NCBI GenBank assembly: GCA_003313425.1 | Contig: NHZP01000017.1 | Span: forward strand, 1,053,618-1,117,617 | DNA from: Pseudopyrenochaeta lycopersici | Lineage: Eukaryota; Ascomycota; Dothideomycetes; Pleosporales; Pseudopyrenochaetaceae | Length of the DNA stretch: 64,000 nucleotides | Direction: 5' to 3' | In this document: positions 50,935 to 63,569 of the stretch, in pieces | Layout: each line of letters starts with the position of its first letter | How positions within the stretch are numbered: the first letter of the stretch is position 1 | Program-made: the position numbers and the translations under genes | The notes under the pieces: model-generated | The model's database searches: none | What the model saw: only the letters and a program-made list of their open reading frames with translations | What the model was told of the DNA's origin: nothing

Positions 50935-52034
50935 ATGAGGTTCTCAACCGGTGACCTTTTGCTAGGCCTTGGGGCAATTCGTTTGGCCACTTCGTTCATC
51001 CACCCTTTGCCAGATGTGAGGTTGTGTGGACAATACGAGAATGTCACAGATCCCTCGAACATATACAAATGTATGTTGTGATAAGCACTTGTAATATAGA
51101 CAATGCAGCTCATTATTCTGGATATCTCTACTGACTAATGTTGCTTCAAAGTCAACACCAACGTGTGGGGTCGCGACGAAAGTGGCTCGTCCTGTATCGT
51201 TATCGCGGATAATGCAACGACCCTAGCCACAACATGGTCGTGGTTAGCAAACGATACGCTCGTCCACGCATATCCTAATATCAACTTCAACCCGATCCAG
51301 CGCGAACCCATCCAGATGTCGAAACTTTCTTCCCTCGACGTTAAAGTGTCATGGTCGATGAGGCCGGCATTAAGTACATCGGCCTCAGCCATCGATATGG
51401 ATGGTCTTGCCATTGTTAATGCCAAAACAAATGTGGCTTTTGACTTGTTCTTCGACACAGAGATTGAAAATGCAGTCAACACCACGGCACCAAGCTATGA
51501 GATGATGGTTTGGATCGGCAAGTTCGGATCAATTCTACCAATTGGGGCAGCCGAAATCCACGACGTCCGCAGACTGCCTTTACAGAAGGTCGGAAAGGAG
51601 ATATTGTGAGTTTTTCCCATGCGACTTTGAGTAATCCAACAACAGACCTGTAATGCCTTTCTCGTTAATCTGGTTATATGGCTGACACTGCCTTGTTTGG
51701 ATTTAGTAAACTCTATCAGGGCCCTAACGACAATGGACAGCATGTCTTTTCCTGGGTTGCAAACACAAATAGAACTGAGTTTGAGGGTGACATCTCCCCG
51801 CTCATTCATTATCTCTGGCGGCACGGACTTGTCCTCGCTGCAAATTATATCGGAGTCATCCAATTTGGCACGGAGCAGAAACACGCAACATCAAACGTAA
51901 CCTTTTTGGTGAACGATTTTGCTATTGGCGCCACAAGAGGTACGCCGAAAGCAGCGATTGGATCCGGCAAGGAGCTTCCTCGGGCGCTTCTTTTGTACAC
52001 CTTAGCCAGTATGGTAATATTATGCAGCCTTTAG
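50935..52034 (+). CDS. GH12 endo-glucanase/xyloglucanase, probably GPI-anchored
   Basis: Three exons, 50935-51070, 51152-51605 and 51707-52034, give 305 residues; introns are 81 and 101 nt (GTATGT...AAG, GTGAGT...TAG), and phases close, joining KEI to FKLYQG. The start MRFSTGDLLLGLGAIRLATS is a signal peptide. GH12 features: LCGQYENVTDPSN near the N-terminus, NTNVWGRDESGSSC, ATTWSWLAND, the nucleophile Glu in SYEMMVWIGKFGSILPIG, HVFSWVANTN, and the acid/base Glu in GVIQFGTEQ. Both catalytic Glu are kept. The C-terminus ends in a Ser/Gly-rich site and a hydrophobic tail (LLLYTLASMVILCSL), a typical GPI-anchor signal. So a wall- or membrane-attached beta-1,4-glucan or xyloglucan hydrolase is predicted; anchoring is inference. 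Confidence 0.88.
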
Positions 52035-53944
52035 GTTACAAATCAGAGTATGGGTGAAAATAAACCTAGCGACTATCAGAGTGGGAAAAAGATTCTGTAC
52101 TCAAGCTCCACGCATATCCCTACTGGCTATCCAGATATAAGTCTTGGAATTACCAATGTGCCCTAAGTAGGTTCTACGAATTCTATTCATAGGACTAATA
52201 GATAATATGCCTTTTAGGCCATGACACATCACCCGAACCCTCCAAAAACAAGCGTACATTGAAATAGTTCCATTCAGGACGAGCATCATTGTAGCGAAAG
52301 CTTTACCATTCATCGCAATTAAGCTTGAGATAGCTCCATGATGGTGCTTTGAGGATAAACATTCTAGTGTATGATATCCTCTCAGCGCATAGGACATCCT
52401 GTGTCGTATGAGATCGGCAAAGGTCGAAACACCCAGTGAATTTTGCATGTACTGACATCGCTTTCCTAACCAAGTAAGCGAGCCGGTGAGTACCTGTTGC
52501 AGACAACGCGCAGCGACCTATTGTACCGCGCTGCTCGCGCTCTGAGTACAGCAACAAATTTCCACGCTCGATCTCCAGCCTGTGCACTGGCCTCTGCGCT
52601 GGACTGTGCTCAATTAGACTATATATCTGGCTCCTACGGGCCTCCTCATAGATCACCTAGGCTACTGTTGCCCAGCTCCTTGATTTTCTTCCAAAGTACC
52701 TTTTCAACGTCGTTCGAAAAATGTGTTTATAGCACTTAGACACCTCAAAAAACTTTTACTTATAACATATCTCTATGCTGAAGGATACATCTACCTTACA
52801 ATCTTGTAGGCAGAAGATATTCCTTTGAATCTTACAACTAACATCATTTTATTGCTTCAAGGTCTCATGACACAATTTCAAGGAGCAGCAAAAACTGATG
52901 CGGTATGTTATTGTCATATCCTGTTGCTCTAATATTAGCCTACGTTGCAGAAAGCTGTGTGTTATTCACTTATACCTGCATAAATAGAAATCTTCGTACA
53001 TTGCAAAAGCAGGTGGTGTTGGGAAGATCAAGCCAACGGTAAATCAACGACGCTAAACGCCCAACAAGTATAATACATCAAGACAACACATTGTATAACA
53101 AACATTCTACGCAATACAGGAGCAAATAAAAGAATCCTTATGAAGACGTTAACTCAGATTTCAGGTAATAGTAGCAACTTATTCCAACTCGTGGGTATGC
53201 TTAACGCGCCTCGCCCCATCCATTGGGTTGAACTCAGCGTATTCAGGGATGGAATACTGTTAATTTATTTGCCTAAGGTACGATATAATAGCATAGAACT
53301 ACTCAAAACTGCTTAGTACTGGCAAAGCAATATCTATGTAATCATTATTATCTACTGCAACCCACGGACGCACCTATCTTGCTGATTGTAGCATTAAATA
53401 TGCCTAGATTAGGATGCAGTCTTCGTTCTACGGAATCATTGGCTCATGAAACCTCCAAATCAATTGAAGGGCTCTTAGGGGCACCAAAATAGGCCATTTA
53501 GACAACAGAAATTACTGGGTTCCGACTTTCGAAGTCCAAAGATCAGCATCTATTCTACATATTGAGACAACAGCGGGCGACAGTCAACCTTAGCGACTGC
53601 ATCTATGCTTCATCTAGCTACGATGAAACATAGTTTAATGATTGAAAATTAAATTAGTCTTTCATAGGTAATTTTATTGTTCAACAAGGGTGTCCAGCGC
53701 GTCTCAGTAGCTATAAGTGCATCTAGTTTTAGGACTTAAGTTCTATATACCTCGATTATATATAAATGTTCTAAATATTATTCATATTCGGCTTGGGTTG
53801 GCCAGTCAGTGCCACAGGAGGACTATCTTAGAAAGTAGCTACTGTAACGTATGGTTTCAGGCAATAGTACTTGCTTCACACCACAGATAATAGTGAAGGG
53901 ATAGTTCTGTATTACTGTTACTCAGCTATAGGAGAGAATAATAC
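52035..53944. other. Gene-free shoulder before the AT-rich block
   Basis: 1.9 kb with no supportable gene; AT content rises toward the right and TA-rich phrases appear (53700-53780). It retains CpA and TpG, so it is not itself strongly RIP-mutated. The frames at 52101-52739 look like chance. Confidence 0.5.
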
Positions 53945-55899
53945 TTATCGTCCCCGCTCTGCGCAGCTAGCGCAGGTTTTAAGCAGGTCCGCCGCGGTGC
54001 GCGCTAGCCCCTAAAAAGGTCTAGCGCAACTATACTATAATACTAAGGTTTAAATTTATAATACTTTATTATAGAGCCTTTCCCTCTAGCTAGCATCTTA
54101 ACAGTATTAATAGCCTTAATAAAAACCTAAAACTATGCAGGAAAATAAGAAAAGAGTGTCTATATATATGTGTTTTAATCGCGTATCTTAGACGCGTCCT
54201 ATACGCGTTATTATTATATATTATAAGCGCCCTGTGTTTACACTCTTACCTCTAGTAAAGTTAAAGTAATTAAGACTTTTATTCCTTAGTAATAAGGTAC
54301 AGACCTACTTTATAATAGTAGAGTTTTCTAGTATTATTATAATATTACGCTACTCCTTTACTCTATTATAATAACACTATTAAATTATATACGTAACGCA
54401 TATAACTTACTTAATACTATAGTCTATTACCTAAATCTAAAGTATATTAAGAAGTCGCACCTTTATAGTACTAGGCCTTTTATATAGGCTATAGCTAATA
54501 AGTGTACTAACTAAGACGTAGTAACTAAGGCTTACCTGCGCTACGCGTAGAGTATTACTAATTAGAAGAAGAACTATAATAACTTTAAGTACTAGCGCTG
54601 TAACTATTATATTATAGGTAACTATAGCGCCTATACTCCTATAAGTCTTTAGTCTATAGCTCGCTCTAGGCGCGTTATTATTAATAGATATAGGTCTCTT
54701 ATAAGCTTAATGCCCGCTTAAACTACTTATACGTCCTTTATAACTAATATAATATAGTAGTTACTACTACTACTACCCTCTAAACTAATACTATAGTAAT
54801 TATAACTAGTATTAAGCTTACGCGCTGCTAGCGCTAGTTTAATCTAGAGCTTACTAGCTACTACTACTACGCTGCCTATACTAGCATACCTATAGGTATT
54901 ACTACCTAAGTACCTACTACCTCGCCTTAGTTTCTAGGGCTAATCTTAGCTAAGCAGCGTAGGATTATAGCTACCTTAGAGTAGCTTATAGCCTACGCGG
55001 CCTATATAGTATACTAATACGTTACTTATATTAGGAGCGCAGGCTAATATCTCTAAAGAGTGCTATCTTAGATAATACTAATAATAGTAATAGTAGTAGT
55101 AATAATAAGAGTAGAGGTAGTAAGAGTAGAGGTTAAGATAATAAGGAGGAAGAATAGTAGGAGAATAAGAGAAGAGGAGGAGAGAATAATAGAGGAGTAG
55201 ATAATAGAGAGGGTAGTAGAGATAATAATAGAGGAGATAAGCAGGCTCTTACCCTACGCTATAGAGGCGCTGCAGCGCGTTATAACGTAAAGGGTAAAAG
55301 TAGAAGTAGAGGCGGAGGTTAAAGCTATAGTAAAGGTAAAAGTTAAGGCCTAAGTTAAGATAGGGCTAGAGATACTCTAAGCTATAGAAAGTTTAAGAGT
55401 TTCCTATTAAGCCCTAATAAGTAATAGTAGCGCTTTAAGTATAAGTAATATAAAGGAAGAGATTAAGTCTAACGTAGGTAATAAGAGTAAGGTAGTTTTA
55501 GCGTTTCTAAGAGTTTTCTTTTACTTTTTATAGATACTTATAAGCCTAAGGCTATAATAATAAATTCTACTTTCTTTTTTAGACTTACTTCTCTTTAGTA
55601 CTTTATTTACGTAACTTATACTTTCTTTCTCTTTTTTAAGCGCGTAGCTCTTCCCTCTTATTTAAACTCTTAAACTAGGTTATCTATATTTTTAAAATCT
55701 AATACTAGAGTCTAAGTATCTTAGGTCTTATTATAGCTTTTCTACTTTAGCTAGTACTATAGTTAGCCCTTCTTTATATATTTACTTAGAATTTTTTTAA
55801 CTTCCTAGACTTCCTCTCCTTTAGAAGTAATATTAGGTAGCTAGGTGTTTTCCTCTTCTTCTTACTAGGATTTCTAGCGTTTAAAGAGTAAGATATAAA
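53945..55899. repeat. RIP-degraded repeat DNA, family not identified
   Basis: Very TA-rich, CpA/TpG-poor sequence with stops in all frames. It starts with a GC-rich patch (about 53950-54015, tccgccgcggtgcgcgctag) that contrasts with its surroundings. Between about 55060 and 55420 the plus strand is strongly purine-rich (gaggagga, aataatag runs). On the plus strand, reading through stops, that part gives Arg/Gly/Asn/Lys-rich low complexity. I cannot assign it to a domain; it could be a third element or the 3' part of the neighbouring gypsy copy. Confidence 0.6.
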
Positions 55900-58689
55900 A
55901 TATATTATAAATATAGTAGTAAGGTAGTAGAATTAAGTAATATACCTACGTTCTAACTACTTCTTATACTCTAAAGAGTTTAATAAACTTACTAAATAGC
56001 TTTTTATTTAGTTAGTAGGTTAAGTTAATATACTTAGTACTAAGTAATATAAGATCTCTTTAGTAGAATACTTTATCTTTATACTTTTTATTATAATATT
56101 AGCTTTAATACTCTTATACTTTTTATAGGTATTCTATAAGCGCAGTCCTTACGCTATATATATACTTAACTCTATCTATTATATTAGGTATCTCCCCCTC
56201 TAGCCTACTATTCTTAGGAGGTAAGGTAACTAGTAGGTGCTTACTATATATAGTATAGAAAGGAGTTAATTTTGTTAACTTATAGACTAAATTATTATAC
56301 GTAAATTAAGCTGTACTTAAAAGCTTAACCTAGTTATCCTAAGCTACTAATATAAAGACTTAAAGGTACTATTTAAGCGTTTAATTCTAGCGTTCTGTTT
56401 ACCTATCTATCTATAGATAGAAAGCTGTACTTAGCTTACGCTTTACCTATAGTTAGTAGTAAATCTCTGCCTAAAAGTTAGAGGTAAAGATAAGGCCTCT
56501 ATCTAATATAATACCTTTCTATACTCTAAACTTTAAAATTATATAGTTAAAGTAAGCTTTTATAAACTATTTTACGTCTTATATCTTTAAAGTAGGTATA
56601 TAAAGCGCTATCTTTAAGAAGTAATTAATAATTATAAGGATTATATTAAATATATAACTTAAACTATCCTTTACTAAGAGTAACTTAGAAATAAAGTCTA
56701 GTATAACTTCTTTAAATATATCCCTAAGAACTAGTAGAAGTACTAGCTTTTTATATTAACTATACTTTAGAGTTTTACTCCTTTAGTAAATAGTATATAT
56801 TCTTATATACTCCTAAATATTATAACTAAGCGTTAGCTAATAGTATAGCCTTCTAATTATCTTAAGCGTTCTACGTGCACTAAAGTAGCCTACTATACGC
56901 GTGTTATAGTTCTAGAATAAAATCTCTTACTTAATAGCTAGTTCTTCTAGAATATATATTCTACTATTATATTTTAAGACTTTTCTTTTATTAAGACGCT
57001 AAACAGGCGCCCTTCTACTACTTTAAGTATATTCTACGCGCGTAGAGTCTATAATCTACTACTAAGTAAAGGCGTCTCTTTACTATAGTTAGTATAGAGT
57101 CTCTATCTACGTTTTAGACTCTACTATTATAGGTTTACTACTAACTAATACCCTAGCTAGTAAGTATAGCATGTATAGTATATATTCTATAGTGCTAGTA
57201 GTAGAGACCTTTATAGTTCTATAAACTATAGTAACGTACGTTTTATATACGTCTACTAAGCTAAGCCTAGTTATAGATTCTCTTACTCTACTCTACTTTA
57301 CTCTTACTAGTAGTTTATTTTATAAAGTAGGTAATAACTAGGTTAGTAATAAGTTCTCTTATATATAATCTACCCTTTATAAAGAGCTATCTATAGAGTT
57401 TATTTTCCCTAGGTAGTACTTTACCTTAAAATTAAAAGCTCTTAGATAAATTACCTAACGTACTTAATATAAGTTTAACTTCTATACTACGCATATAGAG
57501 CGTAAGTTATTATAGTTACTTAGAACTTATATAGTATACTGCGTACCTTAAAAGTAATACTACTACTACTTAAAGCTATATATAATTACTAAGAGCTCTA
57601 AATTATATATTTTATAATTTAGCTTAGCGCTCTAAAGCTTCCTTAATATAAAAGTAATTAGATACTATTTTTTATCTTTAAATAACTATAATAGAATACC
57701 TAAGATAGTAAAAGTAGATGTATCTATCTCTACGCGTATTATAAGAGTAAGGTTAAAATAGCGCAGGATTAGCGTACTTAAAAAGCGCTCTTTAAGCTTT
57801 TTAAATAATATATTTACTATATTATTCTAATAAAAATCTTAATTACTTTTAAGTAAATTAGTAAGAGAAGCTATTTTATAAGCATATCTCTTAATAAAAC
57901 GTTAATAAAAGTTAGTAAACTTAAGAAAAGACTAGAGTTCTTTAATATTTATAGGCTGTAGCTATTAAGTAATAGTCTTAATATATACTAGATCTGCGTA
58001 AATTCTGCGTATTATAATAATAAACCTAAGGAAGTAAACTTTACTTAATATAAAGATACACTTTTTAAAGTTAGTAAAGAGCTCTACTTTTTATAGGGCT
58101 TTAAGTATAGAGCGTACTACGCGCTAGTATATTATAATATCTTTACTATAGGTATAGATAAGTATATTATTAAGGTAAACTACGTAAATATAGTCTAAAT
58201 ATTTACTAAGCGCCTTATTAATATAGGCTTAAAAGCTTACTAGGGCGTTAGTTAGCTTAAGTAGTATAACTAAGTACTTAAAGTAGCTATATTAAGTTTA
58301 AAAAGTAGTTTTCTACTTATCTCCTAACTAAATTCTTAGGTAGTAGTACGTATTATAGAGATCTAGGGTAATATAATAACGTGCGCCTAACAGGCGATCT
58401 AGTGTCTCTCTAATTAATAGAAGTAGGTAATAATCTTTAATTATAATAGTGTTTAATCTTTAATAGTTAATATAGAGGTAAAGCTTTCTATCCTTCTTAG
58501 GGATAAATAGTATAGGAGCTCCTACAGGACTTATACTATGCTAAATCTAGCTTTTACGTAGCGCGTTCTCTATATAGTTATAAAGTACCTTAAGCTTATG
58601 CGCAGAGAGGTTATATAGTAGACTATATAGAGGTTCTTTATTAGCTATAAGTAGGATAGTATAGTTAGAAGTTTTAAAATTTAGTAGAG
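55900..58689 (-). mobile_element. RIP-mutated Ty3/gypsy pol relic, minus strand, truncated
   Basis: Reading the minus strand through many stops shows the classic gypsy order from right to left. At 58690-58540 is the segment leading into reverse transcriptase (LYNLSAHKLKVLYNYIE). The RT fingers and palm follow at about 57950-58540 (SPVGAPILFIPKKD; RLNTIIIKDYYLLLL). RNase H territory is around 57200-57900, and the integrase zinc region is near 56790-56960 (IVGYFSARRTLKIIRRLYY; YTIYQRSKTLK). Stops sit where Gln, Trp or Arg codons are expected, as C-to-T change predicts. The left limit is approximate. The right limit is sharp at 58689, where the LTR of another element begins, so the gag/protease side is missing here. 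Confidence 0.82.
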
Positions 58690-59030
58690 TGTTAGGAGCC
58701 AATGACACCTAACTGGACTAGCTGACGAGTCTAGTGTACCCGAGGCATACTTAGCTAGTTTAGTCTACAATAGGCTAGATTAGGGCTATTAAAGGCGGGG
58801 TTAACCTCCTTTAGCCTGATTAGTCCTAGGTGCGGGGTAAGGAGAATATAAAAGCCCCTTAGGATCCTACCTGTACAGTAGCGATCCTTCTAGTTACTAA
58901 TGTAACCCTATTATCTCTTATTAAACTTCTTTATGCCTATCTAACCCTAATAACCCTAAGGACTAGGCTATAACTATATAGAACTAGTCCTAATATTAGG
59001 ATTACTCTCTTTAGAGACAGCACTCTAACA
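58690..59030 (+). repeat. Long terminal repeat (5' LTR) of plus-strand gypsy element
   Basis: 341 bp beginning TGTTAGGAGCC and ending ACTCTAACA, so the ends form the inverted pair TGTTAG/CTAACA. Inside is a TATA-type promoter (tataaaag, 58847-58854) and, downstream of it, pyrimidine-rich sequence. The region retains many CpA and TpG dinucleotides. A matching 3' LTR is not in the window, since the element is broken at its 3' end. The base run before it (58685-58689, tagag) would be one copy of a 5-bp target duplication. Confidence 0.78.
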
Positions 59031-62000
59031 GGATAACTTAAAGGATAACACAGTCTCGTGTCTATACCCTAGTAGAGGGCCTAGACAGTTTAACCTATCT
59101 AAATACCTAAACACTAGGCACAGAATAAGTCCTTAAAACTTAAACTGTTACTAGGGAACTAGTAAGGGAACGTAACATAGAGTTAAGGGCTATATTAGCC
59201 TAATTAACCTTAATTAAGCCCGCGTAAGGACGTTCTAGTATAGAATACCTATCTTAGGTAGACTCTAAGTTAACAGAGCCTAACACGGCTTAAGGTAGCG
59301 TTAACTAGGCTCTAGCTATATAATATGTCTAGCTAAGTAGTAACGTGTTAGGAAATACCTTACCTAACCCTCTAACACGCGTCCTAGATATAGATAGAGA
59401 CAAGGTAGATTTAGAGTACGTTAAGTTATAAAGAAGGATTAAGGCTAAGATATAACGCCGCGCTATTATTAAAATACGCGCAGAAGCTATAGTACTAGAG
59501 GTAGATAATAAGGAAGCTATAAAAGTACTAAAAGAAGGCCCTAAATAAACTAGGCTATCCTTTTTACGCTTACTACGCCCTAAACTACTTTAAAGGTATA
59601 ATAAGAAGAATAGAATAGAATATAACTACTAAGTAAAAGACTATAAGGCCTACTTTATATAATACCTTATAGACTTCTAGTAGGAAGTATATAAAATTAC
59701 CTTCTCTCTCTAATACGTCTTAGATTAGTATAAGATAATATAAGAAGAGTACTATTTATAAGAAGAGGCTAAAGCTATAAGATAGTAACTTACTTAGAAG
59801 GATCTTAAGTAAAATATACTTAATACGTTAGGAACTCTTAAAGAAAGGCACTTTATTACCTATAATATAGTAAATATATACTAGTAGGGCTTAAAAGAGA
59901 TACTTATAGCTGTATTAGACTATTTACGCTAATATTAGGAGGAACTAAGTAAAACCTACTCTATAGCCTTAAGGTAAAGCTATTACTTTAGATCCTTAAC
60001 TAAAGAAATATAAGTAAGGCTATAAAATATTCTAGTCTAGGAGAGGAAGACCCTCTCTTAGATAGAGGAATAAGCTAATATTATCTTTAGGTATCTTAGG
60101 GAGCTTAATATCTCTGCAGCCCTACTAGCCTAGAGAATAGATAGAAAACCCTTACTTAGCCTAGAAGGGGATAAAAAGCCCTATAAAAGGTATAAGGAAG
60201 ATAAAAGGTAACTAAATTTCCTAAAGAAACCTAGTAGGCCTCCTTTCACTCTAAATATAGTTAAAGGAACCTACTACTTCTGTAGTAAGAAGAGATATTA
60301 TAAAACTTAATATCTAAAGCTAAATACTAAGGAAAAGGACCTATCTACTTAGAATAAGGGAAAAGAGAAGAGCTATAAGGACTAGGACCTTACTTTATAG
60401 CCTATCTAGAACTCCTTAAGGAAACTTCTAAGAAGGGGACCTTATAAGAGGCTATTTATCCTCCTTAAGTAAGGTTATTAATAGTAGTTACTACTATTAG
60501 CACCTTAAAAGAAATTAAGGCCCTTATAGATAGAGGGTTACAGCTTAACCTCTTATTAGTAGTTCTAGCTAAGAAGTAGGACCTAGTTATTAAGCCTGCA
60601 CTAGACTTCCTAGTAAGAAGTATTAGTAGTAAAGATTTAACTATCTACAGTACTATAAGGGCAAAAGTAGCTATAATAGACTTAAGAGGGCGAAAACAGG
60701 TAGAACTAGTCCCTTTTATTATAGCAGATATTAAAAGGTTTAAAATCTACCTAAGCCTACTATAGATTAATTAAGTTAACTCTAAGTTAAACTATACTTA
60801 GCGTAGAATACTTTTCTAGGGCTCTAAAAGAGGAAATACTAAGCCTTTTTAGTAAGTTAGAATTAAGGATGCAGAAGAATTTAAAAGAACTCTCTAAAGC
60901 GCATAAACTAATATATATGCGCTTACTATCTATATAGTTAGCTAGACTAGCCTAGATTCGCCTATTATAGGACAGATGCCTAAGGACTACGCAGAGTACG
61001 CTAACATAGGCTTAGAGGAGGTTGCAAGCCTCTTACTAGACTACGGACCCTAGGATTTAGCTATTAACCTAGAGGAAGGCACTTAGCTACTATAGCAGCC
61101 CTTATATAACCTCTTAGTAACTAAATTAGAGGTGTTATAAAAGTATATCTAGGAGTTGCTAGTAAAAGGCTAGATAAGGCACTTAAGGTCTCCTGCAGGA
61201 GCCCCTATTCTCTTTACTAAGAAAAAAGATAGTAGTTTACGCCTTTATATAGACTATAAAGGCCTAAATAAGATTACTATTAAGAATTATTACCCTTTAC
61301 CTCTTATTACAGAGTCCTTAGAGTAATTAGTAGCTACTAAGTAGTACTCTAAGCTAGATATCCGCGACGCCTACTATAGGATTAGGATAAGAGGAGGTAA
61401 TAAGTAGAAAACAGCTTTCTATACTAGATACAGCTATTTTAAGTATACTATAGTTCCTTTTAGGTTAACTAACGTACTAGCTTAATTTTAAGCCTATATA
61501 AATAAGGCTCTAGCAGGGTTAGTTAATACTACCTGCGTAGTTTACCTTAATAACATCTTTATCTACTCTAGGATAAAAGAAGATTATATCTATAATATCT
61601 AGGAAATTCTCTCTAGATTATGTAAGTTTAAGCTTTATATTAAACCTTTAAAGTATAAATAGTATACTAGGCGCATAGAATTCCTTAGATATATAATTTC
61701 CCTAGAAAGAGTATTAGTAGATAAAAATTAAGCTAAGATAGTTACTAAATAGCTAGAGCCTATAAGTATTTAAGATATCTGCGTATTTATTAGCTTTATA
61801 AACTACTACTAATACTTTATTACTAACTTCTCCTAGATTACCCTACTATTAACTACTTTAACTAAGAAAGGGCTAAATATAGCTAAAAGTAGCTTCTCTT
61901 AGAAGAAAGAAGAGGGTTAATAGCTAAAGATAAGAGAAGACGCTAAGAAAGCCTTTAGAAAGCTTAAGGCTGTATTCTTAAAGGCCCTAATCCTAGCTTA

Positions 62001-63569
62001 CTTTAAAAGGAACTAAAGAACTAAGGTTAAGACTAATACTTTAGGCAGTATAATTATAGGTATTCTATCCTAATTTAAGCTAAATAAGGGAAAATTAGGT
62101 ATATAGAGGCTAGTAGACTTCTATTCTTATAAACTAGCCTAAGCAGAGTATAATTATAAAGTACATGATTAAGAACTACTAGCTATTATAAAAAGTCTAG
62201 CATACTAGCGCTATTACTTAGTTAGAACCCTATTTAAACTATAGACTAACTATATAAACCTAAAATAGTGTATAGAGACTAAAGCCCTAAATTACTAATA
62301 AGTAAGGTTATACTTAGTATTAACTAAGTTTAATTTTACTCTAGAATATAGGCTAGGGGTAACAAATTCTGTAGACAGTCTATCTAGACGCCTAGACTAT
62401 ATAGCTAAGCTTTAAACGCTAGCTTTAAAGTATAATTAGGCGTTTATAGAGCCCCTATAGAGATTACTAATAAAAAGGCTAGATAAGGACTATCTGTTGT
62501 TAGTAGCTGTTACTTATTCTAGCGCTAAGGGAGTAGATCTGCAGGAAGCTCTATATAAGTTTTAACGGGTTAAAATAGACCTTAGGCGCAAGGAGAATAA
62601 TAAGGATAGGCCTAAAGGAATAGAGGGCAGTAATAAGGCCTCTTTAGCGGAAACTAAGGTAGGCGAGGATAAGAACAGCCTAATTAGGGCTAGAACAGCC
62701 TAATCTCGCTAAAAAGTCCTTAAAATAGACTAAGAGAAGGTAACAGCTCTTACAGGATGTTATAATAACCTAATAGCGGGTTATTTTAGCGTAAGGAGGA
62801 TACTTAAGAAGTTATCTTGCTAATATACCTAGCTAGGGATAGCTAAAGACATAGCTACTTACTATAATAACTACCTATATTATAGAAAGTTAATAGTAGT
62901 AAAGTAAAAGCCTTATAGTCTATTATATCTACTTATAGCCCTTACGCGTGCGTAAGAGACTATTATAATAGATTTTATTATAGAATTACCTCTAAGTAAG
63001 TTCTAAGGGTTAGTTTATAACGTAATATTAGTAATTATAGATAAGCTAACTAAAATAGCCTATTACGTCCTAGTAAGGGGTAATTAAGATAGGCAGGACC
63101 TAGCCTAAGCCTAGCTACGCGAAGTTATTAGACTTTACAGAGTACTATAAATAATTATCTCTAATAGAGGTCCTTTAATAAACTTAAAGTACTAGAAGAT
63201 ATTTAACTATTACCTTAATTTAAAGAGGGTTTTAACGTCTACCTACTATCTATAAACTAATAGTTAGATAAAAAAGTAAAATTAGACTCTAGAGTAGTAC
63301 TTTTAGTATTATTATAACTTAGAGTAAGATGATTAAGCTTTATAGCTATCTATAGGGGAATTTACCTATAATAATAGCGTATATTTAACTATAAAGGATA
63401 CCCTATTCTATATAAACTATAGAATAGACTTAATAGGGCTAGAATAGCCTAAATCTCTCTTAGAAGAGGGAGAGTTACCCCTTAAAAGGGATATTATAGC
63501 TTATATTATTAATATCTAAAAAAGGTATTAAAAAAAGATTAAAGCTGTAAATAAATACTATAAAAAGTA
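59031..63569 (+). mobile_element. RIP-mutated Ty3/gypsy retrotransposon, internal gag-pol region, 3' truncated
   Basis: Reading the plus strand through TAG/TAA stops shows a full gypsy order. Gag lies at about 59390-60470, with a decayed CCHC knuckle near 60268-60320 (YYFCSKKRYYKT, His replaced). Protease is near 60510-60780 (IKALIDRGLQLNLLL). RT is at about 61100-61720 ([44 protein letters not shown] replacing the usual DD). RNase H is at about 61960-62400, closing with GVTNSVDSLSRRLDY. Integrase is at about 62750-63350. Pol-after-RNase-H-then-integrase order identifies Ty3/gypsy. The element is no longer able to code: dozens of stops and key His/Asp changes. It is cut at 63569 by a DNA transposon end, and no chromodomain or 3' LTR is seen. 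Confidence 0.85.

Noticed and set aside
53945..63569. Possible CRISPR-like or satellite array suggested by repetitive TA phrases
   Set aside because: No regular period or spacer pattern; the monotony is due to C-to-T mutation of transposon DNA.
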